A program made the position numbers and the translations under genes. The notes under the pieces were generated by a model that saw nothing but the letters and a program-made list of their open reading frames with translations, searched no databases and had not been told where the DNA came from. From the NCBI GenBank assembly GCA_001586965.3, contig LUCW03002154.1, forward strand, positions 1-22,500: a stretch of 22,500 bases of DNA. Direction: 5' to 3'. This document shows positions 1 to 7,155 of this stretch, piece after piece. Source of the DNA: Sphaeroforma sirkka. Lineage: Eukaryota > Opisthokonta > Ichthyosporea > Ichthyophonida. The stretch's first letter is position 1. Each line of letters begins with the position of its first letter.

Positions 1-5
1 TTCGG

Positions 6-149
6 TTAGTCCATTGGGTTTGATCTGGAACTTCTTAAAGTACTCGTGACCACGCTATTCTCTATATCATCAGCTTTTGTACTGCCAATCACTAAACACC
101 AAACACACATAAGTAAAGTTACAAAGGGTACCATATTTGAAATTCTCAT
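6..149 (-). CDS. Small secreted-type ORF, unknown function
   Basis: A 47-residue frame begins at an ATG at 149 and ends with TAA at 6-8. Its first 26 residues look like a classical secretory signal peptide: a short basic start (MRIS), a hydrophobic core (VPFVTLLMCVWCLVIG) and a small-residue cleavage region (STKA). The remaining ~21 residues are polar. The frame is open further upstream to 242, but the internal ATG is preferred because it places the hydrophobic core at the N-terminus. No family is recognised. It could be the first exon of a longer secreted protein that runs out of the window, a very short secreted peptide, or chance. No splice sites or promoter were established. Confidence 0.3.
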   Translation of the reverse strand: MRISNMVPFVTLLMCVWCLVIGSTKADDIENSVVTSTLRSSRSNPMD

Positions 150-249
150 CGATTGACGTAGTTGCCCTCCTTCGTATGTATGGTGCACACACTTGAACTG
201 GGGACTTGAGAGACCCCCAACTTGAGTACTGTATGACTTCATGAATATT

Positions 250-607
250 TACTCAAAATCGAATTTCTCGACGGATTTGAGCTCGTCTCATCGTCCTGAA
301 AAAGGTGAGCTGGTTGGAATTTCGATCATCATCGCTTGTTTTGGTTTTTGAAATTTGGTCCTTGCACCAAAATAGCGGTTATTGACCTATATAACGACGT
401 TCCCTTTATCGCCGATTTTCATCGAAATCTGTCATCAGAAATTTCTGACGGACAATTTTTCATTTATTTATTATTCTGTTCAATTTAGGAGGCAGGCTAT
501 GATTATTCACGATTTTTTATTTCCCAGTCTCAAATATACCTGAACATACGTATACACACACACACGAGGCCCCTTAAATATAGACATGAAAACACCACCT
601 GATGATT
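250..607. other. No gene seen
   Basis: AT-rich sequence with stops in all frames. It contains a short (AC)6 run at 554-565. I see no RNA gene, repeat pair or domain here. Confidence 0.5.
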
Positions 608-935
608 CAACATGACTCAACACAATCGGCAGCAAACATTGAAGACGATGTTGTTATTGAAGTCAGTCAGAACTAGAGGAATATAGCGAAACGCAACCTA
701 AAGAGGCTACACATTTATCAAGAACAATTCCGAATGTAATCACAGATCCGATTGTGACTGTGGTCGTTAAGTATGACCAATATATGTCATTGGATTGAAG
801 TACTATGGATTTGATGTGAAGATCGACGATCTACTCACAGTCAACGGTTGTACTTTCACGTATCGGGGCATAAATGTTACTGGTCTAGGTTTAGGAGTCT
901 ACAAAGCAAAGGGGCGACGCACCGTTTATATTTGA
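608..935 (+). pseudogene. Unrecognised decayed coding-like stretch
   Basis: Three consecutive plus-strand frames read as protein-like sequence and hand over to each other at stops: 608-676, then 670-798, then 801-935. The first is acidic (EDDVVIEVSQ). The second contains TVVVKYDQYMS. The third contains FDVKIDDLLTVNG and GLGVYKAKGR. Each is too short to judge alone, but the hand-over without gaps suggests one gene broken by two small shifts. No domain is recognised. From 936 to about 1207 nothing further is supported on either strand. Confidence 0.25.
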
Positions 936-1207
936 ATGATATGCGATGAACAATGCAGGCGTTTTGATTACGCAATCGTACATTAAAAGTGAAGTACTTT
1001 ACAGTAAATGACGCAACAAAGTCAACAGATGTCTCAGCTATAAGAAGAGAATGATGATAGAATGTGAAATATGTCCGTATAGGATTAAACCAAATGAACA
1101 GTGATCTCTTTCAGTTAATCAACAAACTCGTCGACAGAGAGGTATATTCTATTTGGTACACGTCTGTGGGATGTATACTTTTGTTGTGCAAAAGAGGCTG
1201 TTATATC

Positions 1208-1666
1208 TATTATCCCCCTTTGAGTATAAATAAATATACCTATATGAATACCTTGCAAACGTTCTTATTCTTAATAGAGGAATATCATCGAGAGCTGCGA
1301 TGAACGTCTTCTTCAATCCTTCATAATTATACTAGCAGTACTTCCGACAGTACACTTTCACTGAACCCCAATAGTGTTCTCATTTGGGAGGAACACGCAT
1401 CTGATCCCATTATCCTCGCATATTTCCTCAATTAACGACTTTGTTTCTTTGAAGTCTAATTCATGAGAGAGGAAGCACTTTCCATAATCGTTGCACGACC
1501 CAACAGGACGTGCAGTCACATTCAACTTGCAAGCCCACACTGAGGGCATTGGTATGCCTCTATCCTTCACGCTCTCTTCTTCTATGATCATCGTAGCTCC
1601 AAAAGGCACACCCATTATGGTTGTAAATATTTTAGCACTTGGGATGTAAAATCGAGGTATTGGCAA
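1208..1666 (-). pseudogene. DDE transposase relic, C-terminal part
   Basis: The minus-strand frame 1666-1358 contains KSLIEEICEDNGIRCVFLP. This matches the region before the last catalytic residue in IS630/Tc1-like DDE_3 transposases, where a variable helix leads into a FLP(K/P) turn. After about 1380 the reading continues in another frame with YWGSVKVYCRKYC, then YEGLKKTFIAALDDI and RTFARYSYRYIYLY. That is the usual C-terminal layout of this family in fungi and related eukaryotes: a WG-K block, then an arginine/aromatic-rich tail. A frameshift falls at the expected ELN-x-IE position, and a TAG interrupts the tail. The N-terminal DNA-binding region and first catalytic residues are missing. 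The relic ends near an RT relic on the other strand. The family call rests on pattern recognition alone. Confidence 0.6.
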
Positions 1667-1720
1667 GTTTTAGTAGATAAGTAATGTTTTAAATTCTTTG
1701 CTTATTCTACACCTACAACA

Positions 1721-2028
1721 AAAGTTCAGTATAGAGTTCTACCGATGGGTCTACGACCATCGGCTGCTATTTTTTCTAAGAGTATAGCAATGTAACTCGT
1801 TGCATATCAAATGTGGATGACGGGACTTGTGGCGGAGTAGATTTTGAAGAGATGATTTTAAATACCGATAAAGCGTTCGCAGCTTTAATAAGCAAACAAA
1901 TACTACTCAAAGGTAGCAAGACGATTGTTGAATCCGATTCGACACAAGTTCTGGGGTATACAGCAACACAGGAAGGGTATGTCGATTGATTCTGAGAAGA
2001 TATGAGCAAAACATTTAATGGCCATTAC
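1721..2028 (+). pseudogene. Ty3-type reverse transcriptase relic
   Basis: Plus-strand frame 1721-1795 gives YRVLPMGLRPSAAIFSKS, corresponding to the conserved VLPMGLxNSPAxFQ block of Ty3-type RT. The next frame, to TGA at 1987-1989, gives a VDD catalytic remnant, then FEEM, then LKGSK and LGYTATQEG. This is the order seen after YxDD in Ty3 RT (EEH-L, KL-KC, LGY/H-VS-EG). SEKI and MAIT follow in a third frame. The relic is cut off at 2049, where a TGAGAGA-type LTR begins, so it probably was the insertion target. At least two frameshifts and several stops rule out function. Confidence 0.6.
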
Positions 2029-2048
2029 CTAAGGACACGACGCAGATG

Positions 2049-2137
2049 TGAGAAACTACAGATCTCAGGCCAGATTTTACAGCAAGAATCCATCTTTGGT
2101 CTATGAAAATCTTCAGAGTCAGCTCACTCCTGAGAGC
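2049..2137 (+). repeat. Copia-family LTR, left fragment (5' terminus)
   Basis: It starts TGAGAAACTACAG and continues with AGGCCAGATTTTACAGCAAG. The same head is found at 17977 and 18433, and the TGAGAGACTACAG terminus also at 20127 (minus). It ends inside a GCTCACTCC-GAGAGC repeat unit, where the chromovirus LTR begins. The LTR resumes at 9788 and ends at 10200, just before the copia gag. I read this as the first ~90 bp of the copia 5' LTR, split by the chromovirus. Confidence 0.6.
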
Positions 2138-2732
2138 TGTAAACCCGATGGAAATTACTAGGTTTCAAACTATATTAAACTAAAATACAATTTAGTCAGT
2201 TAGGATTTAGCAGTGGTAGCTTGTGTAAGAATGATCGGGACCTGCCTCTTGTTAAGAGCCTAAATATCCTCGATCACACAGGGCGTACCTCTAGCTGTTC
2301 TTTATTGAATAATTTTCACTAGAAGTACTAAGTGTTCATGACCACTTGCCTAATTTGTAAATAGACATAATAACGTAAGTCACGTTAATACATTAGCTGA
2401 TATAAATAAAGTTTCATCTGAAGAAAAGTCAAAAAAAAAAAAAAGACTTATTGGATTTTGAGATTGGCGGGAGGACCAAAATCTATAAGTAGTAGTTCGG
2501 AGATTATAAAATTTAGTTTATAATATCCTACATCTACTAATGTCTCAAATAGGTCCAAGTAGATGAGTCATACCAAATACTCAGGCTATTGGAGCCATCA
2601 AAGTGAATTTAGAACACTTTGGAAATATTGGAAAAAGAGCTTGTACTAAATTATTTAAAATACAAATAAAAACCAACGTATTATCTCAATTGATCTTGAT
2701 ATTTTAGACTGACCGGAGGCCGTATTTCTACA
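2138..2732 (-). repeat. Chromovirus LTR (3' LTR in sense)
   Basis: It begins TGTAAAC and ends TCTACA on the plus strand, giving matching TGTA/TACA termini. It is the same length as the copy at 9193-9787. Differences I could see by eye are fewer than ten: the bases after TGTAAAC, one C in a GGGACC run, an A-run that reads 14 A here but AAAAAAAGAAAAA in the other copy, one G after TTTT, and T/C changes near 2630-2650. Near identity implies a recent insertion. Confidence 0.93.
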
Positions 2733-2858
2733 TAGCCCCAGTAGCTTTTAGAACTACGAGCGTACGTTAAGATACGATCTAGTTGGTAAAGCGAAAACCA
2801 AAAAAAAAACGGTTTCGGTCATGACTTATCGAGTAATTATGTGCCTATATGTACGAGT

Positions 2859-3290
2859 TCAAGACTCATGTTGTACTCTATGTCGTTTAGTATTTGGTCC
2901 AGTAACCATTTCCGATGTAGGCGCCTTACGTTTATTATTTGGTAAGGTAATAGCCAAAGGCTGTTCTTCATTAGTAAGTAAGTTTGAACAATTTTCTGCA
3001 CTGTTGGTAAGCAGATCAGAAAGTTTAGTTACGTAGGAAGTAGGTGGCAAATAGGGAATTTCAGATCCGTCAGGGTTTGTAGTCACCTGAGGAAACCCTT
3101 TTCGTTTATCTCGTGTGTTCTTATGTAAACGCTTATTCCATTTCTTATTAAAGATACGAAGAAAGTCGCGAGATTCACGAAATGCATCGGAGGTTAGCCA
3201 AGCTACTGTCCCATCCATGAAACGGGTCTTGTAGTAAGTGTAACCGTCTTCGGATGTTTTATCAATTATATCTTTGACTTGTGACTCCAT
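2859..3290 (-). pseudogene. Chromovirus pol C-terminus, chromodomain-like
   Basis: A 143-residue open frame starts with VKDIIDKTSEDGYTYYKTRF and continues DGTVAWL. This resembles the chromodomain pattern VExIIDKR-G-xYLVKWKG-TWE. Aromatic-cage positions appear only partly kept (Y, Y, W). A basic tail follows, with KKWNKRLHK and near the end NNKRKAP and TKRH, which could act in nuclear import or chromatin contact. In chromoviruses this module directs integration to chromatin marks. The frame overlaps the end of the GPY/F frame by a one-base shift near 3290, so it is separated from integrase here. It could also be a degenerate chromo-like domain without histone binding. Confidence 0.55.
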
Positions 3291-3540
3291 ACTGGTATAT
3301 CAGAATCAAATGAGCGAGCGAATGAGAGTTCGGAGGTAGGGATACGGTGAGTGCCTAGATTGGTTGCGCTAGTACCATCAATGTTATTCACTTCGTAAGT
3401 ATCACTCTTCTCATCATGGTAGGAAATAACAAAAGGTCCTATCGTCTTAGAAGAGAGTTCGGTAACGTTGGCGTTTCGATTTATAATGTTAACGTAATCG
3501 CCGACTTTGAACTGAACAATGTTCTTAGTGTTATTTCATC
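3290..3540 (-). pseudogene. Integrase C-terminal GPY/F module
   Basis: Minus-strand frame contains VQFKVGDYVNI, then TIGPFVISYHDE and DTYEV. The FKVGDxV block, GPF and tYEV are the hallmarks of the GPY/F module at the end of Ty3 integrases, which helps multimerisation and DNA binding. An in-frame TGA lies just before it, near 3540. Its frame differs from both the integrase core above and the chromodomain below, so it is joined to them only across one-base shifts. Confidence 0.6.
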
Positions 3541-3551
3541 GGTCATACGCT

Positions 3552-4360
3552 TTAAGTAGGACGCGATTCTTGTGCTCGAGTAAACAGGGGTAAACAACGT
3601 TCTGCATATGCTCGATCTTTTTTTTTGTAGCCACGGGGTAGCGTGTTTTCGGGCGCAGTTTTATCAAACGTTGCTTGTAATTCACTATAGCGGCCAAAGA
3701 AATAGTGAAACGGGAGTGTTCCAGTTTGAGGATCCATGCAGTTATTCATTTGAGTCTGAACCCATTTCAAATGATAAGGCCACATATCCTCAACGTCGTC
3801 TAGTGCGGTACGCAAGAGTTTCTTAAGTTCTCTATGACGTGTCTCATTTGCACCCTGCGTTTGAGGTTTGTAAGGAACACCACGCCTATGGGTCATGCCT
3901 GATACGAGTATAAGCGCCTCCATTACGTCGGTACAAAACTCACTACCGTTATCAGAACATAGTACTCGGGGAAACCGAAGTCATTAAAGACGTGATAGCA
4001 TAATTCTGCCACTGTTTGTGGACGTTTGTTCGGTATTGCATAAAGCAAGTTATAGCCCGAAGCCACACATAAGAAATGACAGATATATACATCGCCAGTA
4101 TGCTTGGATCGCGGGAGTTTAACCAAATCGACTATGACTCGGCGCATCGGTTGGTCTTCTGTCACACTTTTAGGGGTGCCCAACCGTATCGCTTGATCTG
4201 GTTCTTTTCACAATCAGTACAGCGTCGGTATACTTCACGTATGGTTTCTTTCAGCGCCGGGTGATCAAGCCCTGCACGAATAGCCATTTTATAAGTATGC
4301 TCATATGCTCGATGCGTTAAATTATGTATAATTTTAACTCTACTTTCGAGCTCCTCTAAG
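3552..4360 (-). pseudogene. Chromovirus integrase: HHCC zinc domain and DDE core
   Basis: Going down from 4360, the first frame has a zinc-binding region with paired histidines (HNLTHRAYEH) and CTDC. The next frame (4183-3923) has the core start RVIVDLVKLP with the first catalytic Asp. A third frame gives SDNGSEF with the second Asp. It continues (3923-3552) with GVPYKPQTQGANETRHRE, where the Glu in GANET is the third residue of the D,D,E triad, and then the helix QMNNCMDPQTG. Shifts of one base near 4180 and 3965 break the protein into three frames, and a TAG falls near 4378 just upstream. All catalytic residues are present, so the damage is in reading frame rather than in the active site. 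Confidence 0.87.
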
Positions 4361-4364
4361 TCAG

Positions 4365-5606
4365 TCAGATTCTACGTAACGCTGGCTGGATGAACCATAG
4401 TCCTGTTGAAAAGGGCAACCTCAGTATCAGGAGGGTAGACTCCTGAGATACATAATTGACAACATTGGATTGTTGAAGTATCTTCTTCAGTTGTTTCGCA
4501 ACTCCTGGCTGTTCTTTAAGCAGCGCTTTAAGTAGTTGAGTGCGAGCTTCAGGTTCTCTTAGAGTTTTGAGTCTTTGATCCATGGCCTTAGCTAGTTCCA
4601 TGTTTTTACGATCTAATGCCGTTTCAATCGGCATTACCTCGACTGCAATCTTGTTGGGTGCATGTGTTGTACGAGTCTTGAGCTTTTGTTCAAACTCTTT
4701 AGACTCCTCTAGTTTAGCTAAGAATTCGGTTGAGGGTTTCCACTTAGTGGTACCTGCAGGACCGATGCGACAAACAATGGTGTGTTTCCAAGGCGTCTTC
4801 TTAATAGAATAGGATCCCTGATACAAGAACGTGTCGGTTTCACGGTCAACATAAATAGGTTCGTCTTGAATCATATTAATTAAATCACGTATCCATGGGT
4901 CGGAGTTACGTAAGGGACAACACAGCGTAATGGTAGATTTAGTAATATTAACATAATTTAACAACTGTGCGATAAGTTGACAAGGTGGGTTAGCCCACGC
5001 ATTATGCTTTGATAAGTCAAGCTGAAATGCATCACCTTTAGGATGAGTCAACGACCTATATTCAGAAACCTGTTTGTTATGTTCTGCGGCGAACATATCA
5101 ACAGTAAATGGACCCCATCGTGATTGAGCGAGGTTAAACCATTTCTTATTTAGCATCCAATCGGTTGCTAATAACTCTTTGACTGTTTTCTGGTAGTCGG
5201 GCACAAGTCGAGAGAGCATATCAGGAAGATGGTTATGTATTCCTGGAATGTGTGTTATATTAAAAGCGAACTTGGCAATAATGTCATGCCAGCGGCTCAC
5301 CAACTGTGAATCAGGGTTCATATCTTTTAAGTATGTTAAAGACTTTTGATCACAGGCGACAGTAAAGTAACTTCCATAAAGGTAGTCTTTAAACTGTCTT
5401 AGCGCAGTAACTATAGCAAGGAGCTCTTGTTTAACGGTAGGGTAATTCCGTTGACTCTTATTATAACTCTTGCTAAAGAATTGTATGTAGCGCGGTTTAC
5501 CATTTATCGTTTGGTAAAGCACTCCACCTACCGCTCGATCTGAAGCGTCGGTTGCTACTTGGAATGGGACACCATCCACAGGGTACTGCATGATGGGTGC
5601 GTCCAT
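4365..5606 (-). CDS. Chromovirus pol segment: RNase H, Dam-like domain, linker
   Basis: A 413-residue open frame. Residues 1-135 are Ty3 RNase H: TDAS (19-22), KQELLAI (59-65), ACDQKSL (84-90) and LPDMLSRL (127-134), so the acidic catalytic set is retained. Residues ~150-262 resemble the Dam-like methyltransferase module of DIRS elements (see separate entry). Residues ~290-385 are a charged, probably helical linker rich in K and E (EPEARTQLLKALLKEQPG). The last ~20 residues are read out of frame after a one-base shift near 4445; the true continuation contains VYPPDTEVALFNRT. The upstream junction to RT at about 5625 is another one-base shift in an A-rich repeat (AAAAGTAAAAG). The M at 5606 is internal to pol, not a natural start. 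Confidence 0.87.
   Translation of the reverse strand: MDAPIMQYPVDGVPFQVATDASDRAVGGVLYQTINGKPRYIQFFSKSYNKSQRNYPTVKQELLAIVTALRQFKDYLYGSYFTVACDQKSLTYLKDMNPDSQLVSRWHDIIAKFAFNITHIPGIHNHLPDMLSRLVPDYQKTVKELLATDWMLNKKWFNLAQSRWGPFTVDMFAAEHNKQVSEYRSLTHPKGDAFQLDLSKHNAWANPPCQLIAQLLNYVNITKSTITLCCPLRNSDPWIRDLINMIQDEPIYVDRETDTFLYQGSYSIKKTPWKHTIVCRIGPAGTTKWKPSTEFLAKLEESKEFEQKLKTRTTHAPNKIAVEVMPIETALDRKNMELAKAMDQRLKTLREPEARTQLLKALLKEQPGVAKQLKKILQQSNVVNYVSQESTLLILRLPFSTGLWFIQPALRRI
4821..5159 (-). other. Dam-like (N6-adenine methyltransferase-type) domain inside pol
   Basis: This is residues ~150-262 of the frame starting at 5606. Order of motifs: GPFTVDMFAAEHNKQ (165-179), DAFQLDLS (192-199), AWANPPCQLIAQLL (203-216), TITLCCPLRNSDPW (225-238). 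DIRS-type elements and phage Dam-like enzymes share this order: (V)D-FA--N at the cofactor region, a D-A/L segment, (D/N)PP-(Y/F/W) at the catalytic loop, then a hydrophobic strand ending in P. Here the catalytic-type motif is NPPC, with Cys in place of the usual aromatic residue. Activity is therefore doubtful, although the NPP core is kept. Its place between RNase H and integrase differs from DIRS elements, which lack a DDE integrase. Confidence 0.65.
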
Positions 5607-7155
5607 TACTTTTACTTTTGACTAGTTTAAATGCATCATCACATTCTTTAGTCCAAAGCTTTCCTAAAGGTCCTTTGTGCAGCCGTAGGTGACTGAAAGG
5701 CTTTAAGTAATGAGAAAGATGCGGTACCGAATCCGAGAAGAAGTTAACAAACCCACACACAGAGTTCACATCTCTTCCAGTAATTGGTGTTGATAAATCC
5801 AACAGAAACTGTTTCTTGCCAGGATCAATTTCTACCCCTGCTGCAGATACTTTGTAGCCAAGTAAGTGTATAGTATCTTTAGCAAAAGAACACTTGTCTT
5901 CGTTAATCTTAAGTTTAGCATGATTAAGTCGCTTTAAGACTTCTTTAACGAGTTTAGCATGTTCATGTGCTGTCTTTGTAAAGATAACTATATCATCTAA
6001 ATAGACTGATACGTTATACGACAGGTCCGCAAATAGTTCCATCATAACTTGTTGGAAGAAAGAAGGTAACATGTGTAAGCCTTCAGGTGCACCTTTAAAC
6101 TGGTACTTCTTACCTTGCCAAGTAAAGGAAAAGTATTTCCTATGAGGCTCATATATCTGTAGTTGATGGAATGCAGCTTTTAAGTCTATCTTGGAAAAGA
6201 TAGTCGCACCCTCCATTTTGCGTAGTATCTCGCTTATCTTAGGTAAGGGAAAACTATGTTGCGGAATTAGTTTGTTGATTGGCGACAGGTCTAGTACTAC
6301 TCTTGTTTTACTAAACGTTCCATCAGATTTATATTGATCGACCGCTAAGAAAGCTAAGTTAACTGGGGTTGCATCATAATTGATTTCAATTAGACCCTGT
6401 TTTAACCAATCTTCGATTTGGGTTTTGACAACGTCTTTGTGTCTCCAACTCACGTAGTTATGTGAAGGACACTTTAACTTAGAGAAGTCGACGTTTGTTA
6501 AGTCAAGTCTAACGTACCCATTAGAGAACTTAAACATACACCAGTCAGTTATTGCAATCTTCCTGTTTTGTATAATTAAGTCCATAATTATATCGGTGAA
6601 GTGCGGAATCATATCCTTTGCTTCACCTTCCGGAGGTTTAGGTATCTTTAACATATTATCATCTGACTGATCTTTATTCGGGTCCAGCCCATTAGGCAGA
6701 CCACTGAGTGTTATACCTAAACTGAGAAGATCAGTCATACCTATAATTAAATCGTATTTCTGAGACATGTCAGTAACGATTAGGTGAGTCTTCACTTCTC
6801 TTCTATCTGACAGCATTATGTGTGCATAGTCAATGGCTTGTTCGCAAGTAGTAACTTTGCCATTTCCCAAGATTAAATCAGTTGTTTCGTTATGGACAGC
6901 CATATCTGTAGCGTAGGCTACTCGGCATGAGATAGCAGAGACTTCAGCCCCTGGATCAAATAGTGCCATAACTTTTTCTCCATTTACGAAAACTGTTTGA
7001 AAGATACGTTCATCTCCTTTGGTATAGATTTTATTGAACATTTTCTCATAATCTTGCTCTAGTGCACATATGGTACTGTCAGTGCTTAACTTGGACGTCC
7101 GGTAGATCCTTGCAATCCTCTTTGTGCCAACCGTTAGTACCCTTGCAAGTAGCAC
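5497..7155 (-). CDS. Chromovirus pol segment: protease and reverse transcriptase
   Basis: A 552-residue frame. The retropepsin region is residues ~50-150: ALFDPGAEVSAIS, with DPG at 67-69 where DTG or DSG is normal, and DLIIGMTDLL (135-144) as the second conserved strand. RT spans ~200-480: RVVLDLSPINK (285-295), FSKIDLKAAF with the first catalytic Asp (320-329), FKGAPEGLHMLPSFFQ (353-368), the YLDD active site (385-388) and LLGYKVSAAG (431-440). The connection domain ends in WTKECDDAFKLVKSK. After ~5625 the frame is wrong because of a one-base shift, and RNase H continues from 5606. The first ~25 residues overlap the end of gag in another frame, so pol would need frameshifting or is itself shifted. 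Apart from DPG the enzyme motifs look intact. Confidence 0.9.
   Translation of the reverse strand: MLLARVLTVGTKRIARIYRTSKLSTDSTICALEQDYEKMFNKIYTKGDERIFQTVFVNGEKVMALFDPGAEVSAISCRVAYATDMAVHNETTDLILGNGKVTTCEQAIDYAHIMLSDRREVKTHLIVTDMSQKYDLIIGMTDLLSLGITLSGLPNGLDPNKDQSDDNMLKIPKPPEGEAKDMIPHFTDIIMDLIIQNRKIAITDWCMFKFSNGYVRLDLTNVDFSKLKCPSHNYVSWRHKDVVKTQIEDWLKQGLIEINYDATPVNLAFLAVDQYKSDGTFSKTRVVLDLSPINKLIPQHSFPLPKISEILRKMEGATIFSKIDLKAAFHQLQIYEPHRKYFSFTWQGKKYQFKGAPEGLHMLPSFFQQVMMELFADLSYNVSVYLDDIVIFTKTAHEHAKLVKEVLKRLNHAKLKINEDKCSFAKDTIHLLGYKVSAAGVEIDPGKKQFLLDLSTPITGRDVNSVCGFVNFFSDSVPHLSHYLKPFSHLRLHKGPLGKLWTKECDDAFKLVKSKSNGRTHHAVPCGWCPIPSSNRRFRSSGRWSALPNDKW

Noticed and set aside
554..565. (AC)6 run
   Set aside because: Too short and common to be informative.
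2431..2444. Poly-A run as evidence of a LINE or processed pseudogene
   Set aside because: It lies within the chromovirus LTR, and the other LTR has the same A-rich stretch.
2787..2818. CGAAAACC / GGTTTCG dyad around an A-run as a terminator
   Set aside because: Arms are imperfect and it lies in the 3' untranslated part of the chromovirus; no basis for a specific role.
4582..4812. Plus-strand ORF over the pol linker
   Set aside because: A shadow of the pol frame on the opposite strand; no motif.
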